A stretch of DNA of 64,000 nt from Spirodela intermedia (lineage: Eukaryota; Streptophyta; Magnoliopsida; Alismatales; Araceae): contig LR746272.1 of assembly GCA_902729315.2 (NCBI GenBank), forward strand, positions 11,712,327 through 11,776,326. Reading direction: 5' to 3'. Positions 1 through 9,778 of the stretch are shown one piece after another (positions within the stretch are counted from its first letter, which is position 1; the number at the start of each line of letters is the position of its first letter). The translations under genes were made by a program, and so were the position numbers. Under the pieces are notes generated by a model. That model searched no databases. It had not been told where the DNA came from and saw nothing but the letters and a program-made list of their open reading frames with translations.

Positions 1-702
1 GAGTAGATCGCCCAACCGTTTGTTGGATCTCGTTTCTAGCAAGAACAAGAACGCTCTAATGATTGAGCAAATCCAGACTCATCAATGCGCCTATGAATAA
101 ATGTGCCCTTATATTCTATATGATTTTATGTTAACATACAAAGCATGGAACAACCATCTGTAAAAATGGGCTGATGAGATAAATCATCAGGCGGCAGGCG
201 AATTTTTTCTATTTAGAACGATATTTTATGTAAGTATGGTTAATTAGACGGCGCATTTCCCAAAGAGTTCAGGTGAAAATTACGACGAAGTTACCACTCA
301 TTTTGACTCTCAGCCATGGATGAGTATCGTCTGTTGACTTTTTGGGTTCCCTCTGTAACTCCCAATAAATATATAATGATGTAGAACAGTGCAAGCCTTA
401 TCATCCCAATTCCCAAGGTCCCAAAACTCTTGACCTCGTGATTCTGTGATTTCACCATCTTAATATGTTCTAAGGAACTCCCAAACTACTGCTGGAAGAC
501 ACAGACTTCCTCTGATTGTTTCCTCATTTAGGCGTTAGAATCATACATAGGAAACACAAGCCAAATCCGAGCTAACCCGCGCTCTTGGAAAAAGGGACCC
601 GAGAGAAAATCTTCAAGGGGAGGTTTGATAACCCGGTCAGGCGTAAACAAGTATCGAACTACGCGTCGGTTTTGAACTAATTTATCCAACCTTTTGTGTG
701 AT

Positions 703-704
<2 letters not shown>

Positions 705-739
<35 letters not shown>

Positions 740-782
740 TCTCTTTCTCTCCCCCCCCCTTCTCTCTCTCTTTCTCTCTCTG
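705..782. repeat. CT-rich microsatellite
   Basis: An almost pure CT dinucleotide run that decays into mixed pyrimidines, including a run of nine C. One of more than a dozen CT/GA tracts in the window. Confidence 0.9.
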
Positions 783-2169
783 TGACTCTCTCTCTGAGTC
801 GTAGGTTAACTTTGCTTCATTTAGTTTTCATAGCTGAGTGAGCTTGGATAATCGGTCGTCAGACAGTTACCTGGATCACTAATATCACCCTGATCTTTGA
901 CCTAATTGTTTCTATAAAAATTAATGGATAAGAGCAAAGCTTCATATGGTGGGGATTTATGGAACTTACAGAGCCACTGGTCAGAAGCCTGAAACCAGTT
1001 GACCAGACGACAGGATGCCGCCAATTATTTGGGGTCCTTCGGCCACATGGAATTGGACAAAAAATAAATGAATCGTACGATCAAGTGGCTCAGTCAACGA
1101 CCGTTGACTTACTCTCTAGTGCAGGAGAGTCCCTGAACAGCCCCATTCATGCCCGGTTCAGGAGATTTGGGCTCGCGAAAGCTTGATGCGCCGACAACTG
1201 GGGCCCACATTAGCCCCTACCCGGTGATTCCCATACCAGAACAAGACAAAGCTTAACGTCACAGTTTCGGGCTAGTGGGCCACCCCGCCCCGCTGGCCCA
1301 CCGCCAGTAGTGGACTACCGTCGTCATCTGGTTGATCTGTGGGCCACCACGTGGCGATAGCCAGTACCCTCCGTGCACAGAAGCTGAGGCCCATTTAAGT
1401 ATAGACGGATATTAAAAAGCTCCCTGGGCTGCTGAATTTTGCGGCCCATTTTGGAGGCCCATGGCGCTTAGTGCGGTGCCGCCGGAAAGCACTCCACTCG
1501 TCAGCAGTCTTTCTCCGGTCGTCAGGTTGCCACGTCTCCGCATGGGATCCGTACAGCTGTCACCGAATCAGGAAGACCATGAGGGGAATAGAGATGACGT
1601 CACCATATTTCCATTAGTAGAATAATATGACCGTTCGATCCGCCGCCCTCCCTCCACGGACTCTTGGAGGACGCGTTAACGGCGTGACGCATTAAGACTG
1701 CATTATTATTTAGATAAATAAAAGGAGTTAATCGGGGTCATTTAATTATGCAGTTTATTAGTCACGTTATAAATGTGTATTAATATTATTTTAGTATTAA
1801 CATGTATTAATAATCGGTCTCTGGGTCGTAAGCCACGTGGATATCATTTACATGCATGCGGACAGGACTCGCCTCAGCGAATGGGAGGCTCCTCGAGATG
1901 CGAAAAGCGGGGTCCACGTCGACGCACCGGGCGCTACCCGCTGACCGCCATCAACGGCGTCAACGATTGGTATACGTCCGGGAGAAGGAATCTACGTGGC
2001 GCGTCTCCGGTCCTTGGATTCTAATCGGCTGCCGGCGGCGCCGCCACGCTGTCGGGGAGGTCGGTGAGCTATTGGAGGTGAGATTCTCCTGAGCTTCGTG
2101 ACGGCCGAGACTGAAGAAAATCTGGGTTCGGAGTCTCAGGTTAGGGAAGCTCCTTTCGACGTCACCAAG

Positions 2170-2172
<3 letters not shown>

Positions 2173-2206
<34 letters not shown>
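2173..2206. repeat. (CT)17 microsatellite
   Basis: A perfect CT dinucleotide run in the proximal promoter of the glutaredoxin gene, lying between two of its TGACG motifs. CT/GA runs are known binding sites of plant BBR/BPC GAGA-binding factors; whether this one is bound is inference. Confidence 0.92.
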
Positions 2207-2209
<3 letters not shown>

Positions 2210-2279
2210 GACGCCGTCAGCGGCCCCTCTGGGACCGCCATTTGCGGCGGGGCGAGGACAGCCCGCACTGCTGCACACG

Positions 2280-2326
2280 TGACGCCAGCATCGGCCCACG
2301 TTGCCGTGAACGTCACGATGACGTCA
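2280..2326. promoter_or_regulatory. Clustered TGACG (TGA-bZIP / as-1-like) motifs
   Basis: Three TGACG cores lie within 47 bases: TGACG at 2280-2284, its complement CGTCA at 2311-2315, and the palindrome TGACGTCA at 2319-2326. The cluster ends about 50 bases upstream of a TATA box. TGA-class bZIP factors bind this core, and CC-type glutaredoxins are established TGA-factor partners, so the site fits the gene it precedes. Further copies lie at 1595-1602, 1686-1690 and 2160-2164. Confidence 0.55.
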
Positions 2327-2374
2327 TGATCTAGACCGTCTGATTTCTCCTCTTAGTTTTTTGTCCGCTTGCTT

Positions 2375-2381
2375 TATAAAA
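2375..2381 (+). promoter_or_regulatory. TATA box of the glutaredoxin gene
   Basis: TATAAAA, 145 bases before the chosen ATG, in a plausible core-promoter position. Confidence 0.6.
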
Positions 2382-2519
2382 CCCGCAGTCTCGGTGCTTC
2401 GCACGGTCCGCCCTCCGAGCAGTTCCCCCGCCGCCACCGAGGGCCTTCGTACTCTCCGGCTTCTCTCCTTCCTTCCTCCCCTTTTGCTGTAGATTAAGGT
2501 GGTGGTGGTGGCCGGAGAG

Positions 2520-2972
2520 ATGCAGGGAGTGAGGTGCTGCCCGGTGGCCGGCGGTGGCCTGGGCATGGATCTGGCGGTGGCGGCGGCGAAGAAGAAGAGG
2601 ACCGGCGGCGCCACCGCAGCGCCGCTGTCGATCGACGGGGCGGAGACGGTGGAGACGCGGGTGGGGCGGCTGATCGTTGAGAACCCCGTCGTCATCTTCA
2701 GCCGCTCGTCGTGCTGCATGTGCCATGTCATGAAGCGGCTGCTGGCGGCCATCGGAGTCCACCCCATGGTCGTTGAATTGGACGACGACGAGATCGACAG
2801 CGCCGCGGAGTCTCTCTCCCTCTTCTCCGACGCTGGCGCCCGTGGGGGGCTGGTTTCGCCGGTTGTCTTCATCGGCGGCGCCGCCGTCGGGGGACTGGAG
2901 AGCCTCATGGCGCTGCACCTCACCGGCGAGCTGGTGCCCAAGCTGGCGCAGGTGGGCGCCCTCTGGCCGTGA
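2520..2972 (+). CDS. CC-type glutaredoxin (ROXY-like)
   Basis: Intronless, 150 aa, small plant-specific glutaredoxin of the CC (class III, ROXY) type. The redox centre is the CCMC variant, seen as SSCCMC near residue 63. Other family marks are VVFIGG with the following GGLESLMALHL, and a C-terminal GALW. Start chosen at the ATG giving MQGVRCC; upstream in-frame GTG codons are not likely starts. The family acts in nucleus and cytosol, binding TGA-type bZIP factors and affecting floral and stress gene expression. The C-terminus ends ALWP rather than the usual ALWL, and the preceding leucine motif reads LVPKL, so two interaction motifs are altered. Family assignment is firm; the exact orthologue is not resolved. 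Confidence 0.93.
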   Translation: MQGVRCCPVAGGGLGMDLAVAAAKKKRTGGATAAPLSIDGAETVETRVGRLIVENPVVIFSRSSCCMCHVMKRLLAAIGVHPMVVELDDDEIDSAAESLSLFSDAGARGGLVSPVVFIGGAAVGGLESLMALHLTGELVPKLAQVGALWP

Positions 2973-3440
2973 GCCGCATCCTCCTCCTCTCTTGCCATTA
3001 CGGCGGTTGTGCCTCCTTCTCCCCCCCCCTCCCCCCTTCCCTCCTCTTCTTCTCTCTTCTCTAGGTTGGTCTCTCTGTTCTTCCTACCGACTGTTCACTG
3101 TCTGTATTGAGCACACATCGAGGACGCTCTCCGCAGAAGAACCCAGAACAGCCGCAAAAAAATATGTAAAAAAGTAAGAAGAACCTTTGATCCCGTACTC
3201 ACTGGACGGATTAGTATATCTTCTCCCGTTACCGACGGCGAGATGGCTTCGTCTCTCGCCGGAGCTGTGCAGGACGAGGTGGAGCTCACGGGTTCAGAGT
3301 GATGTCTGACGAGCCCGATGGACATGGTGGAAGCTGACGACATCCCATCTCCCCTCCTTCTTCTTAGCGGAGCAGCCCGTCGTTCCACCTATCACAGTCG
3401 ACAGCTTAAAACCTCTCCGGCGTCCGCCGCCGGTACCCCT

Positions 3441-3484
3441 TCTCTTTCTCTCTCTCTCTCTCTTCTCTCTTCTCTCTCTTCTCT

Positions 3485-3523
<39 letters not shown>
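3441..3523. repeat. CT-rich microsatellite
   Basis: CT dinucleotides interrupted by TTC steps over about 80 bases, between the glutaredoxin and CCCH genes. Confidence 0.9.
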
Positions 3524-3881
3524 ATCTCCCCTCTTGCGCATGTTGCAGTTCGTAGGAGCATCATAACGGAAAAATTTAATTTTTGGCCTAATATTTAGTA
3601 ATAAATAATTATCTAATCCATTTATGTCAACTAGTTGTATTTTGCAATCTTTGGATAAATTAGCGTGCTAAATTATCATATTATGCATTTTTTTGCGCTG
3701 ATCATTTATAAAAAATATTAATAATTTTGAAAACTTGCGAAATCCGTGTCACAATGTCTGATTTACAACGTGACTAATGGGCCTGACCAGAGAGAGACAG
3801 TGAGAGAGAGAGAGAGAGAGTGGGACGAAAATGGGCCTGGCCAGCGGCCCATCAGCAAGCTGAACCGTTCAGTATTCAACT

Positions 3882-3911
3882 CCTCTCTTTCTCTCTCTCT
3901 CTCTCTCTCTC
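3882..3911. repeat. CT microsatellite in probable CCCH leader
   Basis: CT run ending 123 bases before the chosen ATG of the CCCH gene, on its sense strand. Confidence 0.88.
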
Positions 3912-4034
3912 GTTTGACACGCTGCAAGTCGGTTCTGCTAGCACCGCCGCCCTCCGCCGTCTTCATATGCGTGCTCCGGGGGGGTTTTGGAGCCATAATT
4001 TATCGCCGGCGAGAACCCTGCTGGCGCCACCAAG

Positions 4035-7000
4035 ATGGAAGGATCTCCGTCTCGCGTTCCCATTTCTCTCCGCAGGTTTCATCTAGACAGCGGCACCTAT
4101 CGTGCCGTGCTCCGGTTGCTCGCCCACTGCGTCCAAGCACAACCCCACGCACCTCTTGCTTCTCCTCGCCTCTCTCCGTCGCGTGCCGCCCATGGAGGGA
4201 CCGTGGCACCCCCCGGAGAGCGAGAGTGCTTGGGCTCCGCTGAAGGTGCCACCGTCTTGGACGCGTCTCCTGGAGAGGGCAATCGCGGGGCGGAGGACGC
4301 GAGGGAGAACAATGGGCGAGAAGGCCACCAGGAGAGCGGAGTTCTTGATCTTCAGGAAGATAGGGCCCGAGAGTTTCACTCGGTTGCAGGATCAGTGATT
4401 CGAGAAAGGTCAGACGACCTCGTGGGCAGGGGCCCTGCGCTGGCTGATGCACACGACGAGATTCCTCAGACCGTGGAAGGATTTGGACCCCGCGAGGTAC
4501 GAGGGGGACTTCTCGATGACCGCCGCAATATTTTATCGTCCGAGGCGCGTGTCGATTTTCCCAATCTTCTCGAAGAATTAGAACAGAAAGAAGAAGCGGA
4601 TCGTGGCGTACGTGATTCCGACGGATTGACGCATACGCCTTCTCCAGAAGACGTCGAGCTATTGGGTTTCAGTGAAGTTTCTCCGCTGTTGGATGCATCA
4701 GAGCTCGGAGAAGACAGTAGAGAGACAAGGGTGGTCGACGAGTCCGGTTGCCAAAAATTTTGCCGTGATGATATGCCAAATAAGCTTGCTCACGAGGATC
4801 CACAGCTGCTTTCTGCTCAGTCGAGAGATTCATGTTCAGAGAAGGAACAGTGTATGATCGAGCAGATCGAAATTCATGGTTCTTCTTTGTCATCTATGGG
4901 CGGCTCTGGACTGAGGGAGTTCAGTGAGGAAAAAAACGCCTCCAGTCTAAGTGCGATTGACGAGAACGAAATGGAAGAAGGAGAAATTCCTGGTGAAGTT
5001 GGGGTTTCCGACTCTTCCTCTGATTTGGAGAGTCATCTTGCTGCTGATGATGGGATGCTTCCGGAGAACAGGGTTCCAGAGGATTATTACACCAAGACGG
5101 CCGAGATATCTCATACACTGGGTGCCTTCATGACTCAAGGAGCTTCTGCAAGTACTTATCATACTAAGGAGACGACGTGCAGCACCGCTTGTGAACCTAA
5201 TCAGTCAGCCATCGGTGTGGCAGGGCTCAGCCCACAGAGAAAGAAAAAGAATGGCAAAGCATCAAAGGAAGATACTGGGAAAATCAAGAAAAATTCGGGT
5301 CAACCGCTCAATATCATGGTACACCCCGAATCGTCAAAGCAGATGAGTGGTGCTATCACGAGGGTTTCTGTGTGTGAACATACTATTTCTAGTAGTTTTA
5401 GTTCAGCAGAAGTGTGTATAAAGGACAGCGAAATCCGAAGAGAGGAAAACGCATCCGAGATGAAGGTAAAACTTGTTTTTTTATTGCGGTGGGCTTGCTT
5501 CTTTTCTGTTTCCTTGTTCAATAGATTAATATTCTTTCATGACTCTTTGAGTATAATAGCCATAAAGGTAGAAGATCGCTATGAACCGTTGAAGGATCTC
5601 TGAAAACTTAACATCTTGGATTGCTGTCCTGCTTCATTGAACTACGATTTCCAAACCGCAGCATGCTATGCGTTGTGCTAGTTTTACTCTGATGCACCGA
5701 TCACTAGTGATCCAAAACTTTGAACTAATTATTATAATTGTGCATTTTCCCCCTTTTATAGGATGCTAAAGTTCTGGAGAAGACAAAGAGAGGCCCTCTA
5801 ACTGAGAGCAGGAAGGAGAAGAAAAAGGTCAACTGCCTGTTGTTAACATGTTATCAGCCCAGTTGTGTGATGCCAAGAGCAGAAGCCTGCTCGTGGTTAT
5901 TATACGGCTGAATCATGGCTATTCATTAGTTTTAATCGTGTATGGATTTATTATTGGCTTATAATCGTTTTCCTGGCTATAATGAAATCCCGCAGCTGGC
6001 CAAGAAACGGAAGAGGGCAGAGACGAATAAGAAGCTGGGTGTCAAAAGATTGAAGTTGGAGATGCCGCCAAAGACTAGGAAAGTGATGCTCTGCAGCTTC
6101 TACCAGAAAGGAAGATGCCAGAAGGTGCTTCAGCTCCTTTGTATTTCTTCCTCCTTTATGGACGGTTGACGACATTGTGGATCCACTAAGTGTGAGGGAT
6201 ATAATTAGGAATTTGCACATTTATATAATCGGCTCTATTGAAAAAATACATAGAGATTTTTCCATTACTGTAGTCCTCTTAAAATTGATGAGTAACTTCC
6301 TCACTGTAGAAAGCAACTTGGCCACTGTTTCATCCTTGCAAAATATGCTCGTTCTGTCAATTTACTATTCTTAGATTTGATTTTTTTTTTTTTGTATCTT
6401 GAATTATTGGGAATTATTTTGTGACACGCGAATGCAATTGGATGGTTTTTATTTCTACAAGTAAGTCCCCATGTATAATGGATAGGGTCTTAGCTCTTAT
6501 AGTTAGTCTGTTCATAATTTCTCACGACGGATGAGGATGAATTTGACATGAATATGAATCAAAACCAGTAGGCCCCAAGTTTATTTTTTGTTTTAATTAA
6601 TCGGCGACTAATCCACCCTTTTATTTTTGTGAAAAATGACCAAAAAAATCATTAGCTATTAGTGTTTCTGTTGCGATTATCTTTTTCATACCAGCCTGTT
6701 TTTGACATATTTCTCCTTCCTTCTCAGGGGGATTTGTGCAAATTTTCACACGACATGATTCCTGATACAAAAAGCATGGTATGGTTATCTTAGTCTCGAT
6801 GCAAATGCTAATATTTCTTCCTCCATCGACATCAGTTTCATGTGGTGCCAATATTAGGGTTCTTTGTATAATATAACACCCTGTTTGCTCAGTGAAGAGC
6901 ATTTTATCGTCTATAACTTAACTCAACAGTGAACGATCAGCCGCGCTCACCACCCTTTTCCCCCAGTCCAAGTTCAGCTAGCTTCGGAGGAGAATTCAAA

Positions 7001-7942
7001 GATCTGATAATATTTTTATGGTTGCTGCATGCGTCACTCTAATCAGAAACTTAGAATGCCTTGCTTAATCCTCGACCCAATTGGAGAAGAAAAATGTAAT
7101 CTTTTAGGTAATTTACTGGGGCCGATGGGCTTGCTCAATGGATATTATTGCTCACTTACCTAAGATCAGCCTCATCTGCCACACAAGGCCTTTTTTGATA
7201 CCTTACCTTAGAACCATTGGGACGTCAGCCGTTGACTTTTACTATGACTACCTCGCGAGGAATCCTGAGAATCATTTCGGTATGGATACTGTGACTACTC
7301 AATCGTTTTATTTATTCTCCGCAGCCCTGTACATTTTTTGCGCGTGGAACCTGCTTGAAAGGAGACAACTGCCCATTTGACCACGAGCTTTCGAAGTACC
7401 CTTGCCACAATTACGCCTCTGAAGGGAGGTGCAACAGGGGAGAAAATTGCCTCTTCTCCCACAAGGTATCTACACCGAATATGGTTAAAACTCGGTTATT
7501 CACATTATCCTTTTTTAGCATATTTTCTGATGTATGATGGCATGCTGAATGGTTTCAGCTCCCCACTGGCGAGCTTCCTTCTGCATCCGCTCCCGGAGAA
7601 ACAGGATCAGGTATGCTGCAGAAGCATCTGAATTCGAGCAACTCATCGCTGAAAGCTGCGATTCCAGCTGCAAAGACTCCGATCGAGCTGACAAAATCGA
7701 AGCAGCCGGTGAGCCTGCCAAAGGGGGTGTGCTTTCTGTCTTTTGGTAAAGAGCCGTCGTCAGCTGGTGGAAGCAGGCAGCTTCATGGCAGCATCCATGC
7801 GCAGAGACATGAGGAGAGCCCACCTGAGAAGAGCCCTCTTCGTGCAGAAAAAATCAGGTCAGATGAAAGTCTCCGGTCAGAAGCAGCTGGGAATGACGCC
7901 AGCAGAATTCTGGAGGAGTTTCTGTTCAGTGGGATCGCTTAG
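4035..7942 (+). CDS. Three-CCCH zinc-finger protein (C3H65/EMB1789-like)
   Basis: Six-exon model: 4035-5465, 5762-5827, 5996-6124, 6728-6778, 7325-7465, 7559-7942 (733 aa); all junctions are phase 0. The first exon encodes about 477 mostly acidic, low-complexity residues. A basic KKRKR-type nuclear signal follows in exon 3. Three CCCH fingers run across exons 3-5: CSFYQKGRC...KFSH (C-x7-C-x5-C-x3-H), CTFFARGTC...PFDH (same spacing) and CHNYASEGRC...LFSH (C-x8-C-x5-C-x3-H). The order of spacings and the link LSKYPC match, from memory, plant C3H65 (EMB1789), a nuclear RNA-binding-type protein related to animal ZC3H4/6. The start is the first ATG of the long frame; N-terminal residues are the least certain part. 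Confidence 0.82.
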
Positions 7943-9778
7943 AGCATCCATCCATCCAGCCTCATGGAACATGGGCCTGGGCTTTCCCTTAATATATTTA
8001 TCTCCCAGGTATTATCATCATCTTATCCTTAACTGTGGACCTATCCGTAATTTTGGAGATATATAGCGGCTGCTCGTTGACCCGCTGACCCTCGCTAATC
8101 TCGTATCATGAACATTAATGACTGTGGTCGATTTCCTCCTTTGGAAGGGCGCTGAAAGGCCTCATTATGAGAGACGGGCTTCGAGCCCGGCCCAGTCCGG
8201 AGGATTCTCCACGCCTGATAGCAACGGCCCAGCTGCCGTTAATGACTTGGACAGTTTAGGTGAGCTGTGACGGCGGAAGCCTGCACTTCGCCCTGTGGGC
8301 TTCACCTTGACGGTCAACGGGCCCAGTTGAAATATTTATATATTTTTTAACAAATATTTCAAAGGGAGAGGTGGGCCAAACTGGGCTGGTCGGCGGCGAT
8401 ATTCGGTCGACGTGGCCAGGTGGCCCGGGTAGATGGGCGGCCCACAGAACGCGTGGCTCGCCACCTGTTGGGAACGCCTGCCTCTGCCTTACCCGGGCTC
8501 CGCTTAGAGCTTATCAAACTGGGGATTGTACCGTTGGAAACTGCGTGGGCCCGTCAGGGCGGGGACGGGCTATGGCGGTGAGGTTACCGGGGAATCCGGT
8601 TATTTCGCCGATCCCCATCAATTCGACCCCGGTTCGCTGCTCCAGCTCACTAGCGACCTGTGTTTGGGGAGTGATCTTAAGATGGAAATTATTAATTTTT
8701 TGCGGTTAATTGTGGGCTATTGAATGTCGCGTCGAGAGAGAGAGAGACAGCAGATGGTCGTTGATTTCTGAGATTATTAATTAATATATATATATAAATT
8801 AATAGCCGAAGGTCTTCCCATTCTCTTTCCTCGTGTCTGCTAAAATTGAACCAACGGGGCCAGGCCGGAACTCCCGGCGCCGTTCGGACGAAGGGGACGA
8901 GACCACGAAGAACCCCCCCCCCTCTCTCTCTCTCTCTCCCCGCCCCCCCTCCCCCCCCCCCCCTCTCTGTCTCTGTCTCTCTCTCGGTGTTTCTTTGCTG
9001 CCCGCCTGTTCTTCGAAGCTTTCTCATCTTTCCTCGTTGAGATCTTGCGGAGGAGGCGGCTCGGCGGCGGTGAGGTCGCCGTGGAGGTTCGGATGGTGGT
9101 CTCGTCAGAACATCCAGCTTTTCCTCGACGTCTATCGTTGTCGGATTCGTCTCCTCCCCGACGACTCCAGGTATTTCTTCTTTCTTGCTACCGCTGTTTT
9201 CCGAGCTGGATCCGCCCTTGCGCCTAATGTCGACTCGTCTTATTCCGGGTTGCTCGATCACCCTCTCTCTCTCCCTCCCGCCCCCCGCAAACCTCCACAT
9301 CTCTTCCTGTGTTAGACTGGAGGGTTGATCTGCATTTCCTTCTATAATTTAGTTGCGTATGGGATTTTTGGGGCTGTTCTCCTGGGAGGTGGTTTATTTG
9401 GAGATTGGAGGGTGAGATAGCGACGGGGTTGGGTGGAACAAGGAGGGAAGTTGCTGGGCGATTTCGATTCTTCTGCTTTTTATTTTTCTAAAAGCCTTCG
9501 TCTGCTGTAGGTATCGCCTTTTCTTGCCTCAGAGAATCTTTGAATCTCAAAATTGGCATTGAATGACGTTTCGCGACGTCCGTCCTGCAGATGAAACTTG
9601 CTGGAAATCGCTGAGATAGGCAGCTGCTCAGCCTCTGTCTGCTATTTTTATGGCCGGGTGGTACGACGCGTATGCAGCTTTCTGTGACTGGTCTGGGAGG
9701 CTCACTGGGGCGGGCGTGGCGATCTTGCTTCCGTTTATGAGCTAAGAGCGTCTGTTTTGAAGGCGCCATCCCCATCCG
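7943..9778. other. CCCH 3' region and flippase promoter/leader
   Basis: No gene supported. Five GGCCCA/TGGGCC motifs lie between 8189 and 8444. A pyrimidine-rich tract (8911-8990) probably sits in the flippase 5' leader. A good donor at 9171 (after CCAG) and acceptors ending at 9510 or 9590 suggest a leader intron. Confidence 0.6.
8911..8990. repeat. C-rich/CT-rich tract in flippase leader
   Basis: Runs of C alternate with CT dinucleotides on the sense strand about 800 bases before the flippase ATG. Translating it gives spurious proline/serine/leucine ORFs. Confidence 0.85.

Larger units (their letters stand above)
1..2519. other. Intergenic region upstream of the glutaredoxin gene
   Basis: No supported gene. 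Short open frames here lack any recognisable domain. The region holds a polypyrimidine tract at 705-782, several GGCCCA/TGGGCC motifs between about 1190 and 1460, and a spread of TGACG motifs listed separately. The last 200 bases are the likely core promoter and 5' leader of the glutaredoxin gene. Confidence 0.7.
2973..4034. other. Glutaredoxin 3' region and CCCH gene promoter/leader
   Basis: No gene supported. It contains an 80-base CT-rich tract (3441-3523), an AT-rich stretch (3560-3740), three GGCCCA/TGGGCC site II motifs (3778, 3832, 3846), a second CT run (3882-3911), and an upstream ATG at 3967 described in the findings. Confidence 0.65.

Noticed and set aside
8692-9315. Open frames of 160-202 codons on both strands near the flippase leader
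   Set aside because: They translate a C/CT-rich leader into Pro-Ser-Leu or Arg-Glu repeats, lie across probable leader splice sites, and show no domain.
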